Positions 19,860-31,900 of a stretch of DNA of 52,760 nucleotides are shown piece by piece. Location of the stretch: NCBI GenBank assembly GCA_015680685.1, contig MNCI01006599.1:4265-57024 (forward strand). Reading direction: 5' to 3'. The notes beneath the pieces were generated by a model. The model saw only the letters and a list, made by a program, of their open reading frames with translations. It was not told the origin of the DNA and did no database searches. The stretch comes from Gnetum montanum. Lineage: Eukaryota > Streptophyta > Gnetopsida > Gnetales > Gnetaceae. Both the position numbers and the translations under genes were made by a program. Every line of letters begins with the position of its first letter. Positions within the stretch are counted from its first letter, which is position 1.

Positions 19860-22090
19860 AGATATCTTCAAGGGAACATTTTTCTTCCACATAAATGTTC
19901 AACATCCATTATGCTCCAAATTGCTCTTAAAGGGATGAAACTAAGTGAAGCATTTGGAGGGTATCATGAAACCAAATACATGACCCATCCATATAAACCT
20001 ATAGATGAGCAACTAAGAAAGGACCATGCCATGGAGGTAAGACATGAACAAGACAAAGGAAAGTTAGTTGATTCTACTGTTGTCTTGAAGATTGATGGAG
20101 ATGTGTTCATTGCTAAACAACTCCACCACAATCATGAGTTCCAATCATAGATGCCTATCATTCGACTGGATGAACCTATAAGGAATAAACCATAGTCTAA
20201 ACTAGTAGAGAAGCTTAGGCATGAGGTGAAAGAATTAAGACACAGGAAGGATTCAAGGCCAAGATTTTCTACCAAATCCTATAGAGATGAACATCAGAGT
20301 CGTCATAGGAGGATAAACCAACATCGTTCTCCTATTGCCTTATCTACATCCTCATGATCATCAAAAGACTTTGACAAAATGAGGCAAAGGTACAAGAACT
20401 ATGATAGGAACTAGAAGAGAACTCATGATCACCATGACCATTATTCAAGACATTTTGATTTGGAAGATGAAGAGTATGAGCAGCGTAGACAAAGGAATTG
20501 TAGAAATCATGAGAGGGATGAGCATAGAAGGGGGTACTACTACAATAGAGAACATGAACTCAATTGAGAAAATGAACCCCTAATGACAACTCATAGCATG
20601 ATTAATAGATAGGAAGAGTTTCACATCCCAACTAAGCACATGAGGGATAGCTGAATTAAACAACTTGACATGAACAACCTGCCAAAATTTGAAGGGGGCT
20701 ATAATGTTGATCCACAACATTACCTTCAAGAATTCCATGATGTCTACACTTTATAAAACATCAAAAGTAATTGAAAAAATTTAAAGCTATTTTCTAGAAT
20801 ACTTGTGAAGGAGGAAGAGAGCTGGTACAAGTCACTAGAACCTTAATTAATCAAATGTTAGAGTACCATGCTCAAAATCTTTAATGATAAATATCAAACT
20901 TATTCACAAGTGTTCAACTTAAGAAAATAGATCTAAGGAAGGACGTAAGGGATCCATGAGACCCTTGATGCAATAATGCATAGATACTATTCATTGTTAC
21001 ACAAATGCCCAAACCATGCATTTTTACCAAAGGAACAACTTAGGAATATTGTAAATGAGCTGCAGAGTAAAACCAAAGAGACTCTTGGGGTTTATGCCCA
21101 AAGTAGATTATTAGAAATGACTATCCATTGCATTCAATGATTAATTGATCAAGTAGCCAAGGAGAAAGAAGAACTCAAGAAAGAGATTCAATTGAAGAAT
21201 ACAATAGAGATCCATCAATCAGAAAGAGAGATGTGCAATTGTGCGACAAGCAAGAGGATGAAACCTTGGAAGATGTTATTCAACAAAAGACTCTACCTAT
21301 TCAGAAATTAATCAATGATATAGTAGCTAAGGTAGAGAAAGTCTAGGATTTAGTGGATAAAAAATTTGCTACAACCCTAAATATTGTTGAAGAAAAGATT
21401 GAATAAGCACTTAACAAGGACAAGGAAAAGAAGAAGAAAAGAGCTAATGGATGTAAAAGCTATAAGCATAAAGGAAAAGTTGCTATTGTTGAAGGGTACA
21501 TTGACTCTAGTTCAAAGGAAGAGGAAGGATGCACTATGTGCCAGTATGAACATCCTAAGGGATGTTATCTTGTTATGGTCCACTTGGAATAATCTAGGAT
21601 TTATGCACTTAATCCAAGCTTTGTTATAAAGCGGATGCCTCGAAGACTACCCTATCCTGAAGGTAATATTAAGTAAACCTTCTAGCCAACATATTACCCA
21701 AGTAGAGTCTACCCTTAACCACATGAGTAATATCAATAGTACTGGAAGCAACTACAAACATGGGTAATGCCATCGCCAAGGCAACAAATATCCATACAGG
21801 CAACCAAACCCTTATGGATATTACGTTCAATGTCCAATAACTCTAGGAAACACATCAAGTTAAACTTATTCTCCTTATTATCCACCAGAATACTACGAAC
21901 ATACTCCTCCATGGATGAATCAGAGATCTTACACACATTCACCAATATCTGGTCCATCAAATCCCCCTTCCAATCCTTTGCACCAGTGCCACCACCCGCT
22001 ATGTAAGGGGAATTACCATCACAACCATAGTAGAGGAGAGCTACAAGGGTAATGAATATACAAGTAAAGGATCTTACCAGCAAAACTAAG
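19860..22090 (+). pseudogene. gag remnant of element B
   Basis: The readable pieces are a basic arginine-rich stretch (about 20210-20540) and a retrotransposon gag domain beginning LPKFEGGYNVDPQHYLQEF (about 20680-20740), followed by EEESWYKSLEP, IFNDKYQTYSQVFNLRK, and NELQSKTKETLGVYAQSRL. A knuckle-like CTMCQYEHPKGC sits at 21530-21565. Stops and shifts interrupt it. Gag forms the particle that packages the element RNA. The same domain order occurs in element C. The knuckle has C-x2-C-x3-H-x3-C spacing, shorter than the usual C-x2-C-x4-H-x4-C. Confidence 0.8.
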
Positions 22091-22249
22091 GGCTAGAAAA
22101 AGAAACATCCTTTCTTTAGGACAAGTCCTAAAAAGGTTGGTTGAGTCAGAACTTCATTAAGATCAATTTCTCCTAAAAAAAAAATCCTCTCACAATCAAC
22201 AAGTTTTTATCATCATCATCTCCAAACACAAGCATTTAGACTATCATGC

Positions 22250-22750
22250 TTATAGAAATTGTCACCAAGTGGATTAAGGTAGGACCACTCCTAAAGAAGA
22301 GAATTGATCTAGGAATTCCCTTGATTTATCTATGAGTAGCTAGAAATCTACCATGCAAAAGCTTTGTTAGATTCAAGTTTCAGGGTAAATTCGATCTCTT
22401 ATGAAACATATCAAGTATGGAACCTACCACCCTTAAAAGAGTGCAATATCAAGTTGGAGCTTGCAGATCAATCTATTGCCATTCCTTTGGGACAAATTTA
22501 GTATGTGGTGATCACTATCAATGGGTGGTCTTATCCAGTAGACTTTTTGGTAATTGATCTAAAAGATGACAACAAGAAATTTCCAATTATCATGGCGAGA
22601 GCATGGCTTAGCATGGTCGATGCTAAGATAAGTATGAGGGATCTATCTATTGAGATCTCGAAGGAAGACATGCATAGAGGCATACACACGCAACAGATTC
22701 CATGCATTACTGCTAAAAGTAAAGGGTGCAAACATGGATTGACCCTCTAG
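22250..22750 (+). pseudogene. Aspartic protease remnant of element B
   Basis: Reads KALLDSSFRVNSISYETYQ, a flap-like stretch with ADQSIAIPLG, then FPIIMARAWLSMVDAKIS. The pattern is that of a gypsy-type retropepsin: DSG at the active site and a hydrophobic-hydrophobic-G motif late in the domain. Here the active site is DSS and the late glycine is A (IIMARAWL, against IIMGRAWL in element C), both changes that should inactivate it. Confidence 0.75.
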
Positions 22751-23159
22751 AATATCAACACTGTTACCATACCAGTCCACAACAACAACGAAAAAAAAGT
22801 ATCTATAAAGGAAAGAGCAAGGATGACCAAACCAAAAGAAACTTTATGATCAGCAACTAAGAATCTTCAACCATCCAGAATATGCATGGAACAAAATGAT
22901 TCATTGAGTAAGAAAATAACTCTAGTTAAGGACCCAAAAATAAAATTGATGACTCCTAATCATATACAAAAAGGAAAAGAAAAAAAGGACTTAGATGATT
23001 AAAACTCAGCTACCATCAAGATCACATGGAATAATAATAGCAAAGTTAAATCAATAAAGATGGTAAGTGAACCACCTAGAGTGTATGATCTGGGAGATCT
23101 AGGAAGCATTTTCTGAACACTCATCCATGAGTTTAGTCATGGAGGAGATGTCTTATCTT

Positions 23160-23400
23160 GATCTCTAGATTAATAAGTATTTTTCCATTTTTTTACAGTT
23201 ATTTTTACTCTTTTACATTCTTTGATACAAATTTTTCTATTCTTTTACTTATTCATTTTTTAAAACTTTGATAGTCCATATTTTTCAATTCTTTAAGTGA
23301 TTTCCCATTCTTTTAACATTTTTTATTCTTTACACTTTTTCATAATTTTTACTCTTTTTTTCATTTTTTTTCATACTTTGTTTTCAAATCCTTTGTAAAT
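23160..23400 (+). repeat. T-rich low-complexity stretch shared by the family
   Basis: Runs of ttttttac and ttcttttac after the protease. Element C has the same kind of stretch at 41490-41640 in the same position, and D/F has it in reverse at about 50870-51010. Position is conserved although the sequence is simple. Confidence 0.7.
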
Positions 23401-24639
23401 AATTTTGCTTACAAATAAGACAGATTACATAAAGGCAAGATATAGTCCAATAAGGCATAGATTTCTCTATGTTATCAAGTCATAAGGGATTGATGATTTG
23501 AATACTAAGCCCACACCATCTATCCGCCCATTCCATTAATAAGAGGTTCTTACCATGGCCATAATGATATTCTTTTTAATCATACAACTAAAAATAAACT
23601 TGTGATTGTTATGCCTAGGTAGAAGAGTGAAGAACCAAGAGGGACTGTAAAGGGTGTGACATCAAGGGGATTTGTGGATTCTTTTGGATTACTATTATGA
23701 GTTCTATTATGTTGCTAAATTTGTATTATATCTTTGTAGATCTAAAAAAAATGGGAGTAAGAGTAAAATAAGTGCTACCATGAAAGGTTGACATAGATAA
23801 AAATAAATAATAAAGTAGAGAATAAATTTATGGAGGTTCTACTAGAAAGACATGTTACCCATGCTTGAAGGTAGGAAACTTCTTAGAAATCTAAAAAACA
23901 AACCAAAGTGCTATGAATAAAGTCATTCCTTGGACAATACACCAAATGACAATACTCCTTACAACATTGATAGTCTTACAATTATAATTCCAAGAAATGA
24001 AATGATGTGATGTCATTGAAATGTCGTCTAGACTTGGATTGAATCTTGGATATAAAGGCTAGTGACTACTTTAACCACTAATAAAACATAAGGATTTATT
24101 ATTCCTATGGTCATATACCTCCAATCCTGATTTCTGCAATCCCTTCTAAGTCCATTTAATCTCGCTATAAGAATAGTCATAACTTGTGATTTTTGTATAA
24201 CATAGTGTTATTTTCCTAATTCGGTGGTACTAACATGTGTGTTTTGCTAAACAAGTATGCATTACATTCAAATCCTTAAGTGCCTAAGGACATATTTGGT
24301 GTGGTTATACAAGGGAATTAAGGGCTAAAGCCTACTTTGGGAAGGACCCACTTGTATAACTGTTGTATCTTATACTCACCAAGAAATTCCACATCATCTT
24401 GAACCTCCAACATCAATAAACATCAATAAATACTTCCCATATTATTTAAACTCTCCATTCTCACAACATGAGTCCATTATTCTTATCCATCTTATGAACT
24501 TTCGTAGTTGAGATTCCTTTTCTATGAACTCCCAATGATAATTTTTTGAAAAATAAGCATGTATCCATCATCCAAACCCTTTGAGTTACCTTTAAACCTT
24601 CTAAAAATGCAAAAGAATAATTTTTGACCTTCAAAACGT

Positions 24640-24730
24640 CATGAAAAATAAAATTTTTAGGCTCTAATATCGAGTCTACCCCAATATCAGATTCCCAATA
24701 TCGAGTCCCACAAAACCTATATATAGGCAG
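24640..24730 (+). promoter_or_regulatory. Internal promoter-like block of element B
   Basis: AATATC motifs start at 24666, 24683 and 24697, steps of 17 and 14 bases. A TATA box follows (cctatatataggc, about 24715-24727). The same arrangement of GATATC-type motifs at 14/17/20-bp steps before tctataaata is the hallmark of this family's U3 regions. Its place, about 500-800 bases before the extra coding region, suggests a second promoter. It could instead be a fragment of a nested LTR. Confidence 0.45.
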
Positions 24731-25259
24731 ACACTTAGCAAAAATTTTCATTCTTTCTCATTTGAAGCAAGGGAGATTTTTCAAATTTTCTTCTCTAAAT
24801 TGGGCTATGATCTCCTAGCTTTCCCAAGACATATCTTGCACAATGTTGCTTCAATTTTCATGTGTTTTGAATCTATTTGATCCCAGAGTGCTTATCTTAG
24901 TTGTGGGGGGTGCTAGTGAGGGAAATCTAAATTGATTTTTCAAAATTTGCTAATGCTCGAAAGATACTTTAAGGGTAAGTATGAAGTGAAACTTGAAATT
25001 TTTAATAACAAACCAATCATACTAATGCCAAAAAACTTAATTAATGCTCTTAGGAAACTATAACCATAATTATGAGCCATACATAAGAACAAGAATAGAC
25101 AATTGTGAAGGATTATAGGAAATTAACACTTATGGGGCAACCTTTCGAAAAGTTTTCTAACTCTATAATCATAAATCAAGAACTTAATGTAACTAAGGGT
25201 ATGAGTAAGGTATAGAATTGTTAAGAATATATGAAAATACCTTAGTAATTATGAATCCT

Positions 25260-27950
25260 TAATGATTGCAAATGGATCTAAGGAGAGGAGGAGTGTAAGA
25301 AGGACCCTCAGAAGATGCAAGCAAACAACCAAGAGGCCAAGATAGAGGCTAAACAAGAGGGCAAGGACTGGAACACCTGGAGTAGGAGGCCCAATCATTT
25401 AGTATTCATCAAGTTACTCCTGCTATAGGAAAATTAGCCCAAGGAAAGGTAGAGAAATCACAAGTCCAAGGACAATGCCTCACGTTGTCACAAGATTGCC
25501 TTCAAGCCATCCAAGAAAGGTCCATCCTAACTATAGTCATCATGGAAATGAACTTTGGCCCATTCATGGAATTTGTTCCAAAGCGATAAGCATGTAACTC
25601 CAAGTGTCACTGCTATGGCCTACACTCTCACACAATGGTGAATGGTACATTGGGGAAACCTATCAGTTTTGGCACAATAAAGAAGAGGATAACATAGTTA
25701 ACATTGGAAGAGTCTCAATTTCATTCTCAATTAAGGAAATCATAGAAGCGCTAAATATACCCAATGAAGGGGCAAGGGTAGCACATTTGTCCACCCAATT
25801 TGATCCTGAAACTAGAAAATTATGGCTAAAATGGGCATATAGCAAAGAAGATAAGGGCTATAATGAACTAAATCTAGTACAAAGAATTTTCTTCAAAATT
25901 AGCACCTATCACTTATTCTTGACAAAAGGACTCAACAAACTATCTACTTATGTGGCTAGAGGAAGTGTGATCTTGATGGACAAATACAATGTCAACCTCA
26001 CACAACTCTATTTTATAGAAATTTAGAGGTGATTTGAAGAAAGGAAGGTAGGAAAGCCAACACTTCCATTTTCCTACCTTATCAAGAAGTTGTGTAAGTG
26101 AGCTAGAATCCTAGGATACACCAATGACATTTCTAGGAAAGCCCAAAATGCTTCATATGCTGAAATGCTCAAACCAACACCACCTAGAAAGGATCATGGT
26201 GAGGAGAAACAAGAGCAACAACAACAACAACAACAACGACAACAAGCATGGGCTTGTGGCCAACAGTAGTAACAACAACAACAATAATAAGAACAATAAC
26301 ATCAGCAAGTTCCACCATTGCCACCATAAGATTACAGGCTGTCAATGAGTCATATACAATAGATTTTAGAATCCATCTATTGGGGAACAAGGGAGGAGGG
26401 TAACCTTTATAGAGTTATTGATTGTGCCATCTAGCCCACAATTTCATTAGATACTAAAAGTGCATAGATTTCACTACACTCAAGAGGAGAGGCCCAATGG
26501 TCACAACAAATATTTAGGAATCCTACTTCGTTCCAAGAGGTGATTGAGACTGAAGAGGAAGCCACAGTAGTGGTAATGTAGCACCAAGATGCAATGGGAG
26601 CAACAAAGGTTATCATTGATCACATTAAAGAATCTTTCAACATACTTGTTGTGCCATTGACAAATCTAACTAGAGCCAGAGATGCTCAAATGTTAGCTAG
26701 AACCTTTATGATTCTTGCTAACCATGAAGATGTAGACTAATGTAGACTAGGTAAGTAATGACAACACTCCACGACATCCCATGTGATGTAATTACAATAT
26801 AGTCTGAGCTTATCACTACTAAAGGAAAACTACTAGGGTAGAACATGCAGAAGCAGAAATCCATAGACTCTAAGAAGAGCTTATAGCCCTAAGAGATGAA
26901 CATAGAGATCCCACACAATTCATTATGCTTAACCAGATAGAAAAATTTAGGATGGAGTAGATGAATTGCTTGATTAAGTAGCATAAATAGATGGCAATAG
27001 AGAAGGAGAAAGCGGTGTGGAATGCCTCTGTAGTAGAAGCATAAACATATGCACATGTTAAGGCACTCATTGTAGTCCAGGAATATAATAAACAACTTGC
27101 TACTGATAATATGAGGTTGGCTAATGTGGAAAAGAAGGAAAACATCCTAGAAGAAAAACATCCAAGAAGAAAGAATCCACCAGTTAAAGGAATAATTGGT
27201 GAGGGTTAACCAAGACATGAGCCACCTTGCAGAAAAAACCATAACCCTCTTAATGGAGGAGGTATGCATCATCCATCAAAAGTTAGCCATTGAAATAAGC
27301 ATGTGGTAGAATAAGGCAAAGAAACATGAAAGACTCAATGAACACTTTTGTGACTAGATGAACCTGTACAAGAAAATTATTAAAAAATAGATCCAAATGG
27401 AAAAGGCTAGAATCAGCTCCATATCAGCATGAATCTTGATTGGCAACCCATCTTAGATAGTTATGCCCTTATTCATAAAGAAAAAGTAAAGAATAAAGAC
27501 CTATAGATTGAGGATCTAAAAGAGTACATAGGGTTAGCTAACCCTCATCATGCTAACTTGGCCATGTTAATAGTAGGAAGGCCTAGAAATGAATTATAAT
27601 AGCAAGTAGCAACCACATGCAAATTGTAAAAAAAAGAGTTTGGAAATTGCAAAGATACTTTGCAAAAACTCCAGGTGGAAAAATTTGAATTAGAAGTAGT
27701 GAAGGCTGGCTACCAGGGGCAAAAAGATGTAGCAAAAAACCTGGCCAAAAGATTATCTAACTACCATGATCTACGTGAAAAGGCTAGGGAATTTAAAGAG
27801 GAGAGGATGTAGTTTGTAACCTAGTATGTCAAGGCTAATTAGATGTTTCTATAGTTTTCATGTCCATGGGATGTACTTTCTCCATCACACATTACACAAT
27901 AAGCATGGATGGTACATTATCAAAAATGGAAGAGGAGAAAATTCAAGCAC
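25260..27950 (+). pseudogene. Extra coding region of element B: transposon-associated domain, polyglutamine, coiled coil
   Basis: Not gag or pol. The clearest part (25604-26026, 140 residues) has a domain with WYIGETYQFWHNKEEDN, SFSIKEIIEALNIPNEGARV, FWLRLAY-like WLKWAYSKEDKG, and then, after a stop, LPFSYLIKKLCK. This layout resembles the plant transposon-associated domain found in many retrotransposon-derived proteins. A glutamine run follows, coded by CAA repeats (26212-26290). Then comes a long charged region (26640-27820) with heptad-like KEEFGNCKDTLQKLQVEKFE and NLAKRLSNYHDLREKAREF, a likely coiled coil. Many stops are present. No transmembrane envelope-like segment was seen. Its role in the element is unknown. 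Confidence 0.5.
26212..26290 (+). repeat. CAA-rich repeat (polyglutamine coding)
   Basis: Two runs of caa/aac triplets with a few interruptions (26212-26246 and 26264-26290), in the frame of the extra coding region of element B. Confidence 0.85.
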
Positions 27951-28221
27951 TTTTGAACTATTATAGATTTCAGAAGCCTAATGACAAGGGGAAGCAATCG
28001 ATGGAGGAGCCATTGCCACCAAGAACTACATAAGGCTACGTCAAGCTTCATTAGATTTTTTTTGTTAAAGTTACATGTCATATCTTATGTCATTTTTGTA
28101 AACACCATTATGACATTTAAGAGTCATGTATATAGTAGTCAATGTCATGTAAGTCTACCTCCCAATTTTGTTAGGAACTCTATCCTCATTTTGTTTTAAC
28201 TAGAGGATGAGTTTTCAGTTA

Positions 28222-28233
28222 GTTGTGGGGATA
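28222..28233 (+). other. Polypurine tract of element B
   Basis: gttgtggggata directly before the 3' LTR start TGATAAATC. Element C has the worn equivalent catgcgagta, and D/F has gttgttggaaca on the minus strand. Confidence 0.6.
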
Positions 28234-29130
28234 TGATAAATCACACTTTACCATGGCTACGATATTAGGTATAAGATATTGAAGTTGCAATATCACATAT
28301 ATGATATCAGAGCCCATGATATGACATTGGATATTCGATATCGTGCCACATGTACATGCCTATAAATATGACACTTAGGTGCATGATTAAGAAAATGATT
28401 CATCAATCCTTGGGAAAACTCTTTCAATTTGATTTTTTGATTTTAGTTCTTAACAAGTAGAAGTGTAAATTCTCGTAGTGTAGTGTGGACCATTGAATGA
28501 AATCTTTATTCGAGCATTTTGTACTTGGGCACAAGTGTGACTGGAATTTCCCATTATTGTAGCATTCTCCTAGATTTATTGTTTACATTTGAATCATTTT
28601 TGTACTTTGAATTAGCATAATGTTTACTATTTCTTCGTTAATGATTTACTTTCCCATGTAATTTATGTTTACTATTGTTAAGAAAAATGAGTACAACTAG
28701 TCTCGAGCACTTAAGTGTGATTGCTTGGTAACCTAGAAGTGCTATCGCTTAGTATGCCCAGAAGTGCTACACTTGGTAATCCCAGTAGTAGTTACACGAA
28801 GCCCAAGGTGTGAATGAAAGATTAGGAATGGATACTCATCGCACTAGGTTAAACTAGGTTTTTTTACTATTTACTTAGAATTAGAAACCATTACTATTTC
28901 ATTATGTTTACTAGACATAATATGGCCCCCACAACATCAATTATCATACACCTCATTGAGAGCTAAACCATACACATAGATTATACTAGCTTCATGTGGG
29001 AAGATAATGATCTTGAACTTTAACCAACTACTAGCATAATTACATTGCCTTATCCATAGAATTTGACCGGGCCACATTTGAACACTGGTATCTCCTATCA
29101 TTGGGTGCTGGATTACTCTACTGCTCATTA
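28234..29130 (+). repeat. 3' LTR of element B
   Basis: 897 bp, TGATAAATC...GCTCATTA. GATAT-type motifs lie between 28261 and 28342, then the TATA box ctataaatat (about 28360-28369). The usual family R/U5 landmarks follow: tctttattcgagca, then gtacttgggcaca, tagtctcgagcactt, and attacattgcctta. Confidence 0.88.
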
Positions 29131-29135
29131 GTTCT
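29131..29135. other. Target-site duplication of element B, right
   Basis: gttct, identical to 18929-18933. Confidence 0.85.
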
Positions 29136-31900
29136 AAATGATACAAATTCTAAACTGGATCCTCCTTGTTCTTCATGTTGCAATTGTCATCTCTAAAAGC
29201 TTATAGCAATGATACACCCTTCATAGGAAGTAGTCATTTCTGATACACATTAATAATAGTTATGTAGTTTTCACCTTCATATGTTTCCTCTACATTAATA
29301 AGAACTTTTTTGTATACCTCTCATGAGACATTGATGGTGTGGAAAACACGACTACACTCATATAACATGTAACAAAAATCCATAGCACCAATGTCTCTAT
29401 TTGTAGCAGCATCCATCATGAGCCTTCTATAGATAGATAAAGCATATTTATGAGGATTTCTTGACTCTAAAGTCTATAGTAACATGTGATTAAAAGATTG
29501 CAATTTTTTCCTAGATTTAGTTGCATATTTCAAAATATATTTTATGACAAAATTTTGCAACATGAAAGGCTAAAAATTTGTATTTTCCCTCTATGTCTGA
29601 AACAACATTTTATTATGAACATTAAGCCTCGAATCATTTCTTCAAGGAACATAAGTAATCTCATTATTATTTTCTAGATCTTTATAAAGACTTAATCATA
29701 AAGATAACAACCAATGAAAATTATACCTAGATAGGAAAGAAAGGCAAGAAAAATATCTATAGAATTTTTATACTAAGATAAAATAAAGTTTAATTGCTAG
29801 TAGAAAATAATAAAATGATGAGGAAATAGTAAGGAAATAACAATTCCATACAAATGTGGTACCTGTAAACATTTCTACTGTTACATTTTCTTAAGCATGC
29901 ACTTAGTTTGCAAAGAGTATGTCTTTGAGTAGCATTAACCAAATCAACATAATTAGTTTTCAGATCTATACATTGTAGTTGTTGAGAAGTTAATTTAGAT
30001 AGATGACATAACAAATTTATATGTAAAGCCTAAATGTAAAAACAAAATGAAAGATAAATCAATGGAAAAAAAATTCTTACATAGTCTAAGAAATATTAAC
30101 AAAAAATTTCTACAAGTACATAAAAGATGAATGAGATATTGTATTGTTTGGTTGTCCATTTACTGTAAATCTTGGAGTCCATGCAAATCAAAAAATTCCT
30201 TTATCCTACGCATGACATCAGGATCATTTTGGTCTAGTTCATCTATGTTTGGAGCACCTTGTATTCGTAGGAGACCATGCACATATGGAGATTTGCGATG
30301 CTAGCACTCATATTATATCTAGTTGTCAACAACATAGAATTCCTTCCTTAAAATTGTATTTAGAAAGGCAATGTGACAATGATGCAAGAACTTTGCCACT
30401 ATTTGTGAATTTCCTATGATATTACTTTGTCTCCATTGTTTCAATTCTAATAAGTTTTGAGGTGGATCTCCTTTCATTAGATTATGCAACTCAAGCCAAT
30501 GAAGATCTATGGCACTAAGAGTAAAATAAATAGTAGGTGTTCCTAATTGATTCATCATGTTAATTAGCTCTACTTTACATTTTCTCTGATAGGATAGTGC
30601 ACCACGAATATAAGTACTATATCACATTAAATTATCAACATTGACATGTAATGGAGCATTATGCAATTGCTCACATAGTTCTTCAATAGATATGGATGCG
30701 CCAACAATATTTCTCAAAAAAAGATAAAAAATAAATTTACGCATGTAGATTCCATTATCCATGGCCTTCTAGTGACATTATAAATATAATACCTAAAAAT
30801 AAATCACACATCATTGCATCAAAATACAAAAAATAGGAATAATGAAAATAAAAAAAAATCAATAAATGATATTTACTTGAAATGCTTATGTCATCCAGAT
30901 CTACCATCCTTTTAACAAAGAATATGTTTTGCATATACATGTAGTTTGAGATCTTTAGCTCTTCAATAAAAAAAATTCACATTTTCCTTTAGGAAAAAGA
31001 CTTGAAAATTTCATCATAAATAACCCCATCATGTTAAACTCATTAACACGAGAATCAAACATGGAAGGGCACTAGGCAAAATTTGAATGCTATAATGATG
31101 GTTTATGCAACCATGTTCTTATCTAATCAATTTCCTTTCTTACAACACCAGGATGCTGTGCAATTGATGAAGCATATTTGATAATGTTTTTTCATCTATT
31201 TGAAGCAAAAAACCTTGAAACTACAATCTCATTTCTCTATCCTTTTCTAATAATGCAATATAAGGAATGTTATGAAAGATGTTAACCTCACTAGTATTAG
31301 AAACATCATCTAATGCATGCATATCAATATTGACATCATGATAGTATGGATTATTTTTCTTTTTAAAAAGCAAGGCATTATAAACCTATCTCTTTTTAAC
31401 TATGAAATTGTTCTTCATGCCCATTTAGTCAACTTTTCTCAAAATGAAAAAAAGGAATATCTTTAGTTCTAAGAGGAAGTCTCTTAGAAATATTTGTGAC
31501 ATCCTAAGAAAAGCTAATCATGTGATCCTTATACCTAAATTGTCCACCAACTACATGTGTAACTTACAACATGGGATTGGTTCTTACAATCAACATTTCT
31601 TCAACCTCATTTACATGAGCCAAGACAGGTTGTTGGGTTCTTGGATCTATGTCATTTTTAGCAGAAAATCATTTGATTTCCCAACTAGACTATCAACATT
31701 ATTTTGTGCCTTTTTATTTATATACCTATTGCATGTAGGACCTCTACTTCATATTAAATCTAATAATATACCAAGATATATTTTTTCATAGACATTGCAA
31801 GATGAGGTGTTTGCAAAAGTCATAACTGCAGTATTAAAATTTTGAATCACTTGACCAATTTATGTAGGTGGTTTTCGTAGGTTTAAAAAAATGTGAATTG
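29136..31900 (-). pseudogene. Helitron Rep remnant, first segment
   Basis: Read on the minus strand from right to left with stops: INHHYSIQILPSAFPCL (about 31130-31060), then QLGTPTIYFTLSAIDLHWLE (30550-30490) and IVAKFLHHCHIAFLNTILRK. The replication-initiator histidine motif follows as HRKSPYVHGLL (about 30300-30260), then DLVNATQRHTLCKLSACLRK (29950-29890), NDSRLNVHNKMLFQT, KYILKYATKSRKK (29545-29505) and IYRRLMMDAATNRDIGAMDF. This is the order of the Helitron N-terminal Rep domain of plants, which nicks and replicates the element by rolling circle. The motif usually P-H-x-H reads P-Y-V-H, a broken metal site, while the two tyrosines of KYxxKY are kept. Element B splits it at 29135/18928. 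Confidence 0.8.

Larger units (their letters stand above)
18934..29130 (+). mobile_element. Element B: gypsy-like LTR element with gag, protease and extra region
   Basis: Two LTRs of one family (18934-19548 with a sequence gap, and 28234-29130) and a perfect 5-bp duplication GTTCT. Gag (about 19860-22090) and protease (about 22250-22750) can be read with stops. There is no reverse transcriptase, RNase H or integrase motif anywhere between them and the 3' LTR. A T-rich stretch (23160-23400) and the blocks aagggtgtgacatcaagggg (about 23650) and gggaaggacccac (about 24340) are shared with elements C and D/F. From about 24.6 kb B carries a promoter-like block and an extra open region that C lacks. 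Confidence 0.85.

Noticed and set aside
21733-22083. 116-residue open frame on the minus strand
   Set aside because: Antisense to the gag tail of element B, which has homologues in C and D/F on the other strand.
24640-28230. The extra part of element B as a wholly separate nested element
   Set aside because: I could not find terminal repeats or a target duplication bounding it, so I keep it as part of B, though it stays possible.
31444-31791. 115-residue open frame on the plus strand
   Set aside because: It lies opposite the minus-strand Helitron reading and shows no motif of its own.
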